In this document: positions 1 through 9,700 of the stretch, piece by piece
Numbering within the stretch: the first letter of the stretch is position 1
Layout: the number at the start of each line of letters is the position of its first letter
Translations under genes and position numbers: made by a program
The notes under the pieces: model-generated
What the model was told of the DNA's origin: nothing
Database searches by the model: none
What the model saw: only the letters and a program-made list of their open reading frames with translations
From: JBOGJG01 sp050747825
GTDB lineage: Bacteria > Acidobacteriota > UBA6911 > RPQK01 > JBOGJG01
Direction: 5' to 3'
Length of the DNA stretch: 40,155 nucleotides
Assembly: GCA_050747825.1 (NCBI GenBank)
Contig: JBOGJG010000312.1
Span: 1-40,155, forward strand

Positions 1-136
1 GCTTTCAACCCCACCGATAACTGTTTACGTTTCTATCAAATTGCACTAACATAAACAGCCTCTGAAATCGGGCGGCTTCGGAACACTCGGTCCAAGTCGA
101 AGTACGCTTGTGACGGGGTTTTCCGATGAAACGACC

Positions 137-772
137 ATGATAAAGGTGCTGGTTGCTGATGATCACGCAGTGGTTCGCGAGGGTCTCAAAAGGATTATTA
201 ACGAGACCAGCGATATGACTGTGTCTGGCGAGGCCAACAATGGGCAGGAAGTTCTCAACAAGGTCCTGGCGGAAGATTGGGATGTCGTTCTTCTGGACAT
301 CTCAATGCCCGGGCGGGGTGGCTTAGAGGTTCTGAGGCAGTTGCGTGCGGAGCGCCCCAAGCTGCCAGTGCTGATTCTCAGCATGCATTCCGAAGATCAA
401 TATGCAGTGCGAGTTTTAAAGACGGGCGCCGCCGGTTATATCACCAAGGACAGCACTCCCGAGAAGCTGGTGGCAGCCATACGCCGCGTCGTCCGAGGCC
501 GAAAATACATCAGTCCAGCCGTGGCCGAGATTCTGGCCTTCGATCTGGAGGTAGATCATAAGAGCGACAGTCTCCATGCGGCTTTATCGGACCGCGAGTA
601 TCAGGTGCTTTGTCTGATGGCCAGCGGAAAGACCGTGAGTGATATTGCCGAAGATCTTGCGCTCAGCGTGAAGACGATCAGCACCTATCGGACTCGAATT
701 CTCGAGAAACTGAACCTCAAAAACAATGCGGAACTCATCCGCTATGCCATCAAGCACGAACTGGTCGAATAG
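137..772 (+). CDS. NarL/FixJ-family two-component response regulator
   Basis: Cytoplasmic DNA-binding response regulator of 211 residues, the usual length for the NarL/FixJ class. An N-terminal receiver domain (about 1-120) shows the acidic pair D8-D9, the phospho-acceptor D54 in VVLLDISMPG, S82 at the switch position and K104 in GYITKD. A C-terminal LuxR-type helix-turn-helix (about 145-205) shows LSDREYQVL, then SVKTISTYRTRILEKL as recognition helix. The frame opens at a GTG at 110, but the receiver domain begins at the ATG at 137 (MIKVLVADDH), so that start is preferred. No histidine kinase lies in the window; the partner may lie upstream of base 1. The family acts as a phosphorylation-controlled transcription activator or repressor; its target genes cannot be read from the sequence. 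Confidence 0.93.
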   Translation: MIKVLVADDHAVVREGLKRIINETSDMTVSGEANNGQEVLNKVLAEDWDVVLLDISMPGRGGLEVLRQLRAERPKLPVLILSMHSEDQYAVRVLKTGAAGYITKDSTPEKLVAAIRRVVRGRKYISPAVAEILAFDLEVDHKSDSLHAALSDREYQVLCLMASGKTVSDIAEDLALSVKTISTYRTRILEKLNLKNNAELIRYAIKHELVE

Positions 773-837
773 GAGGGCGAGAGGGTCGCCGGCTGATCTT
801 GTCAGGTCCTAGGCGGCTAAACCAAGGAGGGACTGTG

Positions 838-1074
838 ATGGGCTGTGCGCCCAGGCTCCACAGTTCGGATTTCGGAGCCCGGCCAAGACCAGCCAGCGAG
901 CTTGAGAAATTATTAGTGCGGAATCCGAAAATGAATCAGTTTTTGAACCATTCGTCTCCTGTCCGAGTTTTCGCTTCCTCTATAGCGGTGAATCCATTGC
1001 CGCAGGTGTACTGCATCCATCTGCAAAACATCACAAACCCATCGAAAACTGCCCGGATAGGAATCCTCAGATAA
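838..1074 (+). CDS. Doubtful small ORF behind a strong Shine-Dalgarno
   Basis: An almost ideal ribosome-binding site (AAGGAGG, 823-829) precedes an ATG at 838 by 8 bases. The frame it opens (78 residues) has no recognisable family, and its last two thirds run antisense to the better supported minus-strand gene at 913-1263. It may be a gene start left behind after truncation, or a real short peptide. I list it because of the ribosome-binding site only. Confidence 0.2.
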   Translation: MGCAPRLHSSDFGARPRPASELEKLLVRNPKMNQFLNHSSPVRVFASSIAVNPLPQVYCIHLQNITNPSKTARIGILR

Positions 1075-1263
1075 AAACCATTCCAGGGCATCCTGCCGCC
1101 AGACCTTCCACTCGTTACTTGCCGCCCTGCGCGGTGTAACCAAGTCACGAAAAGCTTGAAGTAAAATACCCAATGCCAGATTTCGCATCGGCGGGTCCAG
1201 TCTTTTAGGTGGAGGATAGAGACCTTCGCTTGCCAGCGCTTGAACATCCAAGTTTGCTCTCAT
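913..1263 (-). CDS. Small conserved-looking hypothetical protein
   Basis: A 116-residue soluble protein with no signal peptide or membrane segment. The start is well supported: AAGGAG stands five bases before the ATG at 1263. The order is an N-terminal helix-rich part with LALGILLQAFRDLV, an EWFLSEDSYPGSFRWVC stretch (about 61-77), then VLQMDAVHLRQWIHRYR. The pattern of tryptophan, then acidic residues and proline, then SF-WVC, then L-MD---LR-W resembles short conserved proteins of unknown function I have seen in several phyla, where a few residues reminiscent of a DNA-binding helix follow the WVC motif. I cannot name the family. It is monocistronic, with 137 bases to the next minus-strand gene, in which I see no clear site. 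Confidence 0.6.
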   Translation of the reverse strand: MRANLDVQALASEGLYPPPKRLDPPMRNLALGILLQAFRDLVTPRRAASNEWKVWRQDALEWFLSEDSYPGSFRWVCDVLQMDAVHLRQWIHRYRGSENSDRRRMVQKLIHFRIPH

Positions 1264-1400
1264 GTCAGCTCCTTCTCATTTAGTATCAATGCCAGCACCT
1301 ATTGTCGCCAAACTAAAAGTTAGCGCGCCATCAGCAGAAACCGGTTTATTTTGTAGGATCGGGATGAAATGCTGATCGGAGTTTGTCTGACGGGTTCTAC

Positions 1401-2687
1401 TCACCAAGTGAGTTCTTCGTCGCTGCAGCCTTCTTCCAGGTTGGTCACGATTTGCTGCAGGAAGCGGCCGGCCAGGGCTCCGTCGATTATCCGATGGTCG
1501 TAGCTGAGTGTCAGCAGCATGATCGAGCGGATGGCAATCGCGTCATCAATCACGACGGGGCGCTTCTTCACGGCTCCGACGCCCAGAATGCCAAGCTGGG
1601 GCTGATTGATCACAGGAAGCCCAAAGATGCTCCCGAATACGCCTGGATTGGTGACCGTAAAAGTCCCATCCTGGACCTCATGGGGCTTGAGCTTTTTTTC
1701 CCGGGCGCGAGTTCCCAGATCGTACAATTCCCGCGCCAGTCCCAGAAGGCTCTTTTCGTCGGCATCTCTGATAACCGGCACGATCAGTCCATCCTCGATG
1801 GCAACGGCCACACCGAGATTAATGTACATCTTGCGGATGATCTTCTCCCCCTCGACTGAGCTGTTGACGATCGGCCACTGCCGAAGCGCCCGCACAGTCG
1901 CGTGCAGGACGAAGGGCGTATAGGTCAGCTTGAAGCCTTCTTTCTTTTCAAAGTGACTTTTGACCTGTTCACGGAACTGGACGATGCGGGTCATGTCTAC
2001 CTCGGCCACTGTGTAGACGTGAGGGGAGGTGCGTTTGCTGTATACCATGTGCTCGGCAATTTTTCGGCGCATGGTGGACATGGGGATGATCTCGACCCGG
2101 TCGCGATCATAGGGGAACTTCATGGCTGGGACTTGTTCGCCGGCAGGGGCTGCAGCCTCGGGCCGGGGCTGCTCCGGATGAGGGGCTTCCCTCCTTTCGA
2201 GATAGCGAAGCACGTCGTCTTTCGTGAGGCGGCCTTCACTTCCGGACCCCTGAATCTCCGAGACTTCATCCGGAGAGAGTCCTTCTTTGTCAGCCAGATT
2301 ACGAGCCACAGGTGAGATCCTCGGCTCTTGCCGGGGCGCCTCTTTGGCCTGGGGCGGCGCCTCCGGCTTGGGTTTTTCAGCCAGGGGGGCTTCCGTTGGC
2401 TTCTCGGCTGGCTTCTGGGCGGCGCGCTTCTCAGGCTGGGCCTGTTCGGCATCGCTTTCTATTTCAGCCAGAACCGTCCCGACCTCAACCGTCTCTCCCT
2501 CTTCGACCAGGATCTTGGAAATGACTCCAGTGCCGGGAGACGGGACTTCAGTATCGACCTTATCGGTGCTGATTTCGAGAACACTTTCGTCGCGTTCCAC
2601 CTTGTCGCCGGCCTTCTTCAGCCATTTGGCTATTGTCCCTTCGGCTATGCTTTCCCCCATCTGGGGCATCACAAGATCGACTTTCAT
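1401..2687 (-). CDS. Dihydrolipoamide acyltransferase (E2) of a 2-oxoacid dehydrogenase complex
   Basis: E2 core component (428 residues) that transfers an acyl group from its lipoyl arm to CoA. Domains in order: one biotinyl/lipoyl domain (1-77) with the lipoylation lysine K43 in STDKVDTEV; an Ala/Pro/Glu/Lys-rich linker; an E3/E1-binding domain (about 122-165, ISPVARNLA to DVLRYL); a second short linker; the catalytic CAT domain (about 200-428) ending with the active-site motif SYDHRIIDGA. It lies 64 bases downstream of the E3 gene on the same strand, so the pair is probably co-transcribed. The E1 subunits are not adjacent. The sequence resembles the branched-chain/2-oxoglutarate E2 group more than the aceF gene at 36.3 kb, but substrate specificity cannot be settled from this alone; sucB or bkdB roles are both possible. 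Confidence 0.9.
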   Translation of the reverse strand: MKVDLVMPQMGESIAEGTIAKWLKKAGDKVERDESVLEISTDKVDTEVPSPGTGVISKILVEEGETVEVGTVLAEIESDAEQAQPEKRAAQKPAEKPTEAPLAEKPKPEAPPQAKEAPRQEPRISPVARNLADKEGLSPDEVSEIQGSGSEGRLTKDDVLRYLERREAPHPEQPRPEAAAPAGEQVPAMKFPYDRDRVEIIPMSTMRRKIAEHMVYSKRTSPHVYTVAEVDMTRIVQFREQVKSHFEKKEGFKLTYTPFVLHATVRALRQWPIVNSSVEGEKIIRKMYINLGVAVAIEDGLIVPVIRDADEKSLLGLARELYDLGTRAREKKLKPHEVQDGTFTVTNPGVFGSIFGLPVINQPQLGILGVGAVKKRPVVIDDAIAIRSIMLLTLSYDHRIIDGALAGRFLQQIVTNLEEGCSDEELTW

Positions 2688-2751
2688 TTTCCGTCCTTTC
2701 GCAACTATATATGATAAGCAGCATGCACCTTAACCCGGCGCCTGGTACCCC

Positions 2752-4152
2752 TTACAGGTGAATCTGTTCTCCGTAAGCCATTCCGGCAGCTTCTCCGACG
2801 GCTTCGCTGAGCGTGGGATGGGCGTGCATGGTCTTTAGCAATTCCAGATAGGTGGTCTCCAGAGCTTTAGCAGTCACGAGTTCGGCAATCATTTCGGTGG
2901 CTTCTTCTCCAATAATGTGTGCGCCCAGGAGTTCTCCGTATTCTTCGTCGAAGATGAGTTTGACAAAACCCTCAGCCGCCAGGCTGGCCCTTGCCTTTCC
3001 GAGCACCTGAAAAGGAAATTTCCCTACTTTTATCTTATAACCTTCTTCCCTCGCCTTTTTTTCCGTGAGTCCGACGCTGGCGACTTGAGGTTGGCAGTAG
3101 GTGCAGCCCGGGACGGTCTGGTAATCGACGGCCTGCCTATCCACTCCGGCGATTTTCTCCACACAGGTGATGCCCTCGTGAGAGGCTACGTGGGCCAGCC
3201 AGGGAGCGCCGATCACATCACCTATGGCGTAGACCCCTTCAACCTTTGTCCGGTACCAGCGATCGACGACAATATGATTCTTTTCGGTTTTTACTCCAAT
3301 CTTGTCGAGATTGAGATCTTCGATATTGCCGACAACTCCCACCGCGTTCAGAGCCATATCAGCCTTCAGGTCCTGTTTACCCTTCGGACCTTTGACTGAT
3401 ACGGTGACACCCTCCTTATCCTTCTTAACGCCTGCGACTTTTGTTTCCAGCAAGACCTCGATGCCTTTTTTCTTAAATGATTTGCCGAGTTCTTTGGCAA
3501 TCTCGTGGTCCTCGACCGGAAGGAGTTGATCCATCATTTCGACCATCGTAACTTTGCAGCCAAAGCTGTTGTAAAAATAGGCAAATTCCACTCCGATAGC
3601 TCCTGCTCCGATGACGATCATGCTTTCCGGTATGTGGTCCAGGACCAGGGCATGCTTGTAGGTGAGCACTTTCCGGCCGTCTACTTCGATGCCTGGAACA
3701 TTGCGGGCCCGGGCTCCTGTAGCGACAATGAGATGTTTAGCCGAGAGCCTTTGAGTTTCTTCTCCGTTCGCATCAGCAATTGAAAGCTCGCTTTCATTGA
3801 GAAAGCTCGCCGAACCCTTGATCACCTCGATCTTGTTTTTCTTCATTAGAAGACCAACGCCTTTTTCCAATGTTTCAGCGACTGACCGGCTGCGGGCAAT
3901 GATCTTCTTCATGTCGAATTGGATGTCAGAGGCGCTGATCCCCCACTGGTCCAGGCGTTTGACTTCATTGTAAATCCTGGCGTTTGAGAGCAGGGCTTTG
4001 GTGGGAATGCATCCCCAATTGAGGCAGATCCCGCCCAGCTTGTCCCGTTCTACGATAGCGGTGTTGAAGTTTAGCTGTGCAGCTCGAATGGCGGTCACGT
4101 AACCGCCCGGACCTGATCCGATGACGATTACGTCGTACGATTTGGACTCCAT
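2752..4152 (-). CDS. lpdA: Dihydrolipoyl dehydrogenase (E3)
   Basis: FAD-dependent disulfide oxidoreductase of 466 residues that re-oxidises the dihydrolipoyl arm of 2-oxoacid dehydrogenase complexes with NAD+. Visible motifs: FAD-binding GSGPGGY (13-19), the redox disulfide C43-C48 in GGICLNWGCIPTK, a second nucleotide-binding IGAGAIGVEFA, the FAD-contacting YAIGDV, and the catalytic H445-E450 pair in HAHPTLSE. Length and all catalytic residues are normal. It is the only E3 in the window, so it may serve both the neighbouring E2 and the pyruvate dehydrogenase AceEF at 33.6-37.7 kb (inference). Divergent from the VWA gene, with 76 bases between the two starts. Confidence 0.96.
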   Translation of the reverse strand: MESKSYDVIVIGSGPGGYVTAIRAAQLNFNTAIVERDKLGGICLNWGCIPTKALLSNARIYNEVKRLDQWGISASDIQFDMKKIIARSRSVAETLEKGVGLLMKKNKIEVIKGSASFLNESELSIADANGEETQRLSAKHLIVATGARARNVPGIEVDGRKVLTYKHALVLDHIPESMIVIGAGAIGVEFAYFYNSFGCKVTMVEMMDQLLPVEDHEIAKELGKSFKKKGIEVLLETKVAGVKKDKEGVTVSVKGPKGKQDLKADMALNAVGVVGNIEDLNLDKIGVKTEKNHIVVDRWYRTKVEGVYAIGDVIGAPWLAHVASHEGITCVEKIAGVDRQAVDYQTVPGCTYCQPQVASVGLTEKKAREEGYKIKVGKFPFQVLGKARASLAAEGFVKLIFDEEYGELLGAHIIGEEATEMIAELVTAKALETTYLELLKTMHAHPTLSEAVGEAAGMAYGEQIHL

Positions 4153-4228
4153 GAATCTCTATCCTTTCTCCGCTCCACGCCGACTTAAAAGACCGAATTA
4201 AAAATACTATAGTAATGGTAAGTGATCT

Positions 4229-5233
4229 ATGTTACGTAATCTTACAGTCGCGCTGGCCCTTGCCTTCAGCGCGGCTCTTCCACTACACAGCGGATTTGCA
4301 CAGCAGGATGAGAGACCGCAATTTAGGGTGGAATCTGAAGTGGTCGATGTCCCGGTGGTGGTAATCGGAGAAGAGGGGCGGCTTTACACCGACCTGAAAC
4401 AGGAAAACTTCACTGTGCTGGAGGAAGGTGAGCCTCGCGAGATCACCACATTTGTGGGCGAGGAATCACCGCTAACTCTGGTGATTCTTCTCGAATACAG
4501 CGAAGTCGTTCGCTACATTCGGGGTGAGGTGATTCGCCCCGCCGGGATCTTCGTCAGCCAGATCATGCAGCCGCGTGATTACGCCGCTATCGTGGCTTTT
4601 GACATGAAGGCCGAGGTGCTCAGCGACTTTACGTCCGACCGCTTCCAGTTGATCCAGGCAGTCAACACTCTGATCAGGAGTACTCCTGGTTTTCGCGAGA
4701 GTAATCTCTTTGACTCGCTGAGATTCGTGCTGGTCGGAGGCACTGAGGACAATATTGAATATAAGGGACTGGCGGAAGTCGAGGGGCGTACGGGCGTGCT
4801 GTTGGTGGCGACGGGTCTCAACACCTTCAGCAGCATCAGCTTTGAGGACGCCCGCGAAGTAGTCACCCGCGCAGGCGTTCCCATTTATTCTGTGGGAATC
4901 GGTGAACTCGCGTTCATCCGCGCAGAATCGTACTTGAGCGGTTTGGAGCGGCTTACGTTCATCCAGGCGCAGAATAACCTCAAAACCTTCTCTGAAGCTT
5001 CAGGCGGACGCTTCTACAGCGTCCGTTTTCAGGGAGCGCTCAATTCGGTCCTCGATTCAATTGCGACCATGCTGCGCCACCAGTACACGCTGGGTTTCCG
5101 TCCCGGCCAGAAATCAAATGAAGATGAGGACGGCGAGAGGGTTGAAATTGAGGTGCTGGTCGATGTGGACACGGACGGTCAATCCGACAATGACCGCCTG
5201 GAAGTACAACATCGGCAATACTATGTCCGCTGA
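4229..5233 (+). CDS. Secreted VWFA-related domain protein
   Basis: 334-residue exported protein. A signal peptide (about 1-24, hydrophobic ALALAFSAALPL, cleavage near GFA-QQ) precedes a FxVESEVVDVPVVV strand typical of the VWFA-related domain family that is expanded in Acidobacteriota. An EGEPREITTF segment, the usual lead-in to the von Willebrand A fold, follows; the VWA domain covers about 80-290. The metal-ion-dependent adhesion site is degenerate: where most members have DxSxS, this one reads LLEYSEVV. The C-terminus holds VLVDVDTDGQSDNDRLEVQHRQYYVR. Function of these proteins is unknown; surface or periplasmic protein binding is the usual guess. The start ATG has only a weak GGTAAG upstream. 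The M48 protease gene follows 59 bases later on the same strand. Confidence 0.85.
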   Translation: MLRNLTVALALAFSAALPLHSGFAQQDERPQFRVESEVVDVPVVVIGEEGRLYTDLKQENFTVLEEGEPREITTFVGEESPLTLVILLEYSEVVRYIRGEVIRPAGIFVSQIMQPRDYAAIVAFDMKAEVLSDFTSDRFQLIQAVNTLIRSTPGFRESNLFDSLRFVLVGGTEDNIEYKGLAEVEGRTGVLLVATGLNTFSSISFEDAREVVTRAGVPIYSVGIGELAFIRAESYLSGLERLTFIQAQNNLKTFSEASGGRFYSVRFQGALNSVLDSIATMLRHQYTLGFRPGQKSNEDEDGERVEIEVLVDVDTDGQSDNDRLEVQHRQYYVR

Positions 5234-5292
5234 ACGCCATTGAAACTTTCGTGCATCAAAGACATCAATCTAGTAGATAGAAGGATAAAAAG

Positions 5293-6726
5293 ATGCAACC
5301 ATTACTTAGTGTAATTCTCACCATCACAATCGGAATCTATGGCGCCGGCTACCCTCTCTCCGGAGCTGTTGCCGCGCCGTCAGGTTACCTGTCGAGCCCG
5401 CAGGAAGCGGAGTCCCTTTCGCAGCTCGTTGAGAAATCCTACCTTGAGCTGTTTAGAATCGCGCCCGAACTGAATCTTTCAGATGATGTGCTGAATCAAT
5501 TCGAAGACACGCTCGAGGACCAGGAGGTTGCGGAAGAAGAACAACTGGAGCAGCGGGAAGACGAAATCGAGGACAAGATAGAGGAGGTTCGAGATCAGCT
5601 CAAGGAATTGAACGAGGCCTCAGAGCAAAGCTTCGCTCATGAGCAAAGGAGACATGACATTCATTGCCAGATTGAGGCTCTTCAGAAGGAACTGAATGAG
5701 ACGCAGGTCGCCTTGGACCAGGGTCTTGATGTCCATTTTGAGAATAAGCTCGCCAAGGTGAAGCTCCTTCGGGAGTGGCCCGAGGAGTACAGGCAATTCC
5801 AGCAGCGCCTGCAGTCTGGTGGCCAGGAAGTTGATCTTAAGTTTTCAGACTTCCGTGATGTCGGAGTCCGTGGCGGCGTCTTCGAAGATCAGGCGGAAGA
5901 CGTCGAGGCCGGGCGTGAAGCTATTGAAGAGATGAGACGCCAGGGAATGCTGCCTCCGGAGCTAGAGGATGAGGAGGTACAGGAGTACGTCAGGGCCGTC
6001 GCTAACCGGATCGCGCGCCACTCCGACCTGAAAGTCCCTCTGAAGATATCGGTGCTGCAGAGCGAGGAGGTGAATGCTTTCGCCCTGCCGGGAGGTTTTC
6101 TGTTCATCAACGCTGGTTTGATCACTGAAGCCGACAAAGAGGACGAGCTGGCGGGTGTCATCGCCCACGAGATCTCTCACGTCGCAGCCCGTCACTCCTC
6201 CCGTCTCGGGACGAGGGCCAATATCGCCAATCTGGTGCTTCAGGCCGCCCAACTGGCGGGCCTGATTTTTACCGGCGGCCTCTCCTCTATAGCGACCTAC
6301 TACGCCCTCCAGTATGGGCTCTATGGCCTGGGCTTTTTCCTGAGCTTGTCCCTTCTGGGCGTCAGCCGGGACTATGAGCTTGAAGCTGATATTCTGGGGA
6401 CGCAATATCTGTGGCACTCCGGCTACAGCCTAACCGGGTTTATTGACTTTTTCAGCAAAATGGCTGCCAAGGAGGGATATCTGGCCGGCGCCAGTTGGTT
6501 CAGGACCCATCCGCCCTTCTACGAGAGGATGGAGACGACCTACAAGGAGATGCTGTTCCTGCCCGACCGGGGAGAAGAGTCCATCACCGACTCGCAGGCT
6601 TTCCACTCTGTCAAGCAGCGCCTGGAGAAGGCCATGGAGGATCTCGAGCAGAGAGACCGCGAGGCCCCCACATTGAGACGGATTTTTCACTGCGAGCAGG
6701 AGTGCGAAGGTGAGTTCTGTCCATAG
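5293..6726 (+). CDS. Exported M48-family zinc metalloprotease
   Basis: 477-residue peptidase with an N-terminal export signal (about 1-27). Residues about 70-130 are strongly acidic and predicted coiled coil (runs of Glu/Gln/Leu), unlike short BepA/LoiP-type members. The catalytic domain (about 215-440) carries HEISH with zinc ligands H292 and H296 and catalytic E293, and the third ligand E362 in the ExxxD motif of DYELEAD. Hydrophobic stretches between about 310 and 360 could be membrane-associated. The tail is Cys-rich (CEQECEGEFCP, with a nearby FHC), which could form disulfides or bind metal in the periplasm. Family knowledge: M48 enzymes clip or chaperone misfolded envelope proteins. It converges with lhr, with only 14 bases between them. 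Confidence 0.88.
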   Translation: MQPLLSVILTITIGIYGAGYPLSGAVAAPSGYLSSPQEAESLSQLVEKSYLELFRIAPELNLSDDVLNQFEDTLEDQEVAEEEQLEQREDEIEDKIEEVRDQLKELNEASEQSFAHEQRRHDIHCQIEALQKELNETQVALDQGLDVHFENKLAKVKLLREWPEEYRQFQQRLQSGGQEVDLKFSDFRDVGVRGGVFEDQAEDVEAGREAIEEMRRQGMLPPELEDEEVQEYVRAVANRIARHSDLKVPLKISVLQSEEVNAFALPGGFLFINAGLITEADKEDELAGVIAHEISHVAARHSSRLGTRANIANLVLQAAQLAGLIFTGGLSSIATYYALQYGLYGLGFFLSLSLLGVSRDYELEADILGTQYLWHSGYSLTGFIDFFSKMAAKEGYLAGASWFRTHPPFYERMETTYKEMLFLPDRGEESITDSQAFHSVKQRLEKAMEDLEQRDREAPTLRRIFHCEQECEGEFCP

Positions 6727-6740
6727 CTTGGACGGCATTC

Positions 6741-9700
6741 TCAGTGGGAGCCTTGGACGCAGGCCTCTGAGTCGATTGGAACACCGTCCCGATACTGGAG
6801 AACCGTTTCCGGATGGGGGCGGATACGAGCCCCCGGCGTGAGTATTCCCTGAAGATTGAGCGGATCGGCAGCCGAGATGCGAACGAGCTCTTCCGAGGGA
6901 GGCATCCGGCGCACCGTGCGCAAGGCTTCGACGGCTTCCGGCAGCGCAAACTGTTCACCGGTGAAGCCAGAGACGAAGCGCCCGCCGCGAACTTCTCCAC
7001 GTGCCTCCAGCCTCCGGTAGATCATCAGCAAGTCACGCCAGGGCGGGCGGATGCTTTCCCGCGCCAGCAGGTCGCGAAAAATCACTCCCCAACGCTTGAG
7101 GAGCTGGCGGGCCAAGGCTTCCAGGGGAGGCGCCGCGGTACCTGACGGCCCTCCTGGAAAAGTCAACAGCGTCCATCGCCCCATCGAAATCTGTGAGAGC
7201 AGGCGCTGCTTTTGACGGGAGCGTCTCAGCTTGCTCTGTTTGCGCTTGGGATCGATCAGCGCCCGCAGGTTGAAGAAGCCGTCGGCAGTTGCCATTCCGG
7301 CGGCGACGAGCTCCCAGAGTCCTTCTTCCACCTCAACAGGCAGCCTCCTCGTGGCCCGGACCAGGTCCTCGAAAAAACAAGCGCCATAACGCTGCAGGGT
7401 CTCCAGGACCTCGCGGGCGGGATGAGATAAATTCAGCTCGAAGCCGCCATTGCCGTTTGCGAAAGCCCGGAAGGCATAAAACCGTGGCATCTCCTGTCGC
7501 TTCAAAAAGGTCACCGGCGCGATGCGCGAGGGGCGCACAGCGGTATCCAGCGATGAGGGCAGGCTCAGGCGGCCCCAGACAAATCTTCCTGACAGGCAGA
7601 GACGGTCCAAAAGATCCGGATCGTAATGAGTGACCCTTTGTGGCAGCAAAGATGTTTCCCAGGCGGCCGCAGCGGATTCGAAGCCCTGGAGTTGCTCGAG
7701 GACCAGGGCCAGCCCGCGCTCGCCGTGCAGTTGCGTGCCCGCGGCTCGGTGCTGCCAGCGGAAGAGAAACCGAATGAAGTCAGCGGGTGAAACCGGCTCG
7801 ATCTCTCGCCGCAGGCGTCCCAGCGTCAGGCGATGAATGCGGGCCAGCAGCCTTCGGTTGCACCATTCCAGTCCGCTGCCGGGACGGAAAGAGCCACGCA
7901 GAACCTGGCCCTCCGCCTCCAGGGCGTGAAGCGCGCGCTCAATCTGGGGCTGAGGCAGCCGAAATCGTTCGGAAAGCTCCGAGCTGGTGGCGGGACCGGT
8001 GCATTCCATCCGATAGCGGAGGAGCTCTCGGACGGCTCCATCCGCATCCAGTTCGCGGTCCCGCTCCCAGAGAAATTGCTCCAGATCCACGCCGGTGCTG
8101 ACAGCGCAATCGGCTTCAGGCCAGGCCTGCCGAATCAGTGTTAGCCGCTCCGTAGCCGCCCAGAAGACAGACGATTGTCCTTGAAGCGGCTCGACTTCAA
8201 ACCGAAAGGCTCGGCGCTTTTGCGCCAGTTGTTCCAGCCAGACGTTGCAGCCTGCCGCTTCAGATTCGGGCAGAATTCCCAGCGTCAGGAGCGCATCATG
8301 AATTTCATCCGGGTTGTCCAGTGGCGGCCAGACTTCCTCTTGGACTTGCCGGATGGCATCCGGGTCAAGCGTCGCCAGATCCTCTTCTGAAGAGGGAAGC
8401 GTGCGCCGGGTCTGGACTGCGCGCGCCCGGCGCTCCTCCAGAGGAGCGTCATCCAGAAAGGCATACACGTTTGCATTGACGATCTCATGCGAAAACGGCG
8501 AAGGCTCTCGCGTGTCCATAGCGACGCAGCGGATTTGACCGCTTTCGATCTTTTCCAGGACTTTGGTCAGGCCTTCTATATCCATGGCTTCGGTTAGACA
8601 ATCCCGCAGAGTCTCTTGGACCAGCGGGTGATCGGGAATCTCGATGTCTCCTTCGATGTTTTCCAGGCAGGCCGCCTGTTCCGGAAAAACGGAAGCCAGG
8701 AGGTCATCGGAGCGCATTCTCTGAAGCGGCGGGGGCACCTTCTTTCCGCCTGCAAAACGGAGCACCGCCAGGGCACGGCTGGCATTCCAGCGCCAGCGGG
8801 TGGGAAAGACCGGAACCGCCAAAAGCGCCTGAACTAGAACTTCCCGAACGTTTACGGAGGAGAGAAAGCCAAAGACACTGTCCAGCGGAAAACTGTGCTG
8901 CTCGCTGAGGGAGAGCAGGAGTCCGTTGTCCGTTGCCGCAGCCTGAAGCTCGAAGTTGAACGAGCGGCAAAAGCGCTTGCGCAGCGCCAATCCCCACGCT
9001 TTGGTGATGCGGCTTCCAAAAGGCGCATGCAGAATCAGTTGCATGCCGCCGGACTCGTCAAAGAAGCGCTCGGCGACCACGCAAGTCTGAGTCGGTAAAG
9101 CTGAAAGCGCGGCCTTTCCGGCCTGGACGTAGCGCGCTGCCTGATCGGCTCCCCGTTCGTCCAGCCCGCATTCCTGTTGCAGCCACTGCGCTGCCTCAGG
9201 CAAGCGGCGCGGAGCAACCTCTTCTCGCAGTTGTGAAACGGCCTCCGACAATTCGTCGGTACGCGCCGGGGCCTCTCCTCGCCAGAAGGGGATGTTAGGT
9301 GGAGCTCCCTTGGCATCTTCAACCCTGACAACTCCGGCTTCCACCCGGCGGATGCGCCAGGAGGTATTGCCCAGCAGAAAAATATCTCCCTTGAGACTCT
9401 CGACGGCAAAGTCTTCGTCCAGCGTTCCGACCAGGACCTCCCCCGGGTCGAGCTTGACCAGATAGTTGGCATTGTCGGGGATGGCCCCGCCGGAAGTTAC
9501 CGATGCCAGGCCTGCGCCCCGGCGTCCTCGGATGAAGCCATTGATCCGATCGCGGTGCAGGTAAGCAGCCCGACGTCCCTGCTGGGTCGAGAATCCCTCG
9601 GAGAGCATGGCCACAATTTCGTCGAAGTCGGAGCGCTCAAGCTGGGAGTAAGGACCAGACCGTTTGAAAAGCTGATAGAGGTCTTCTTCACGCCAGTCCT

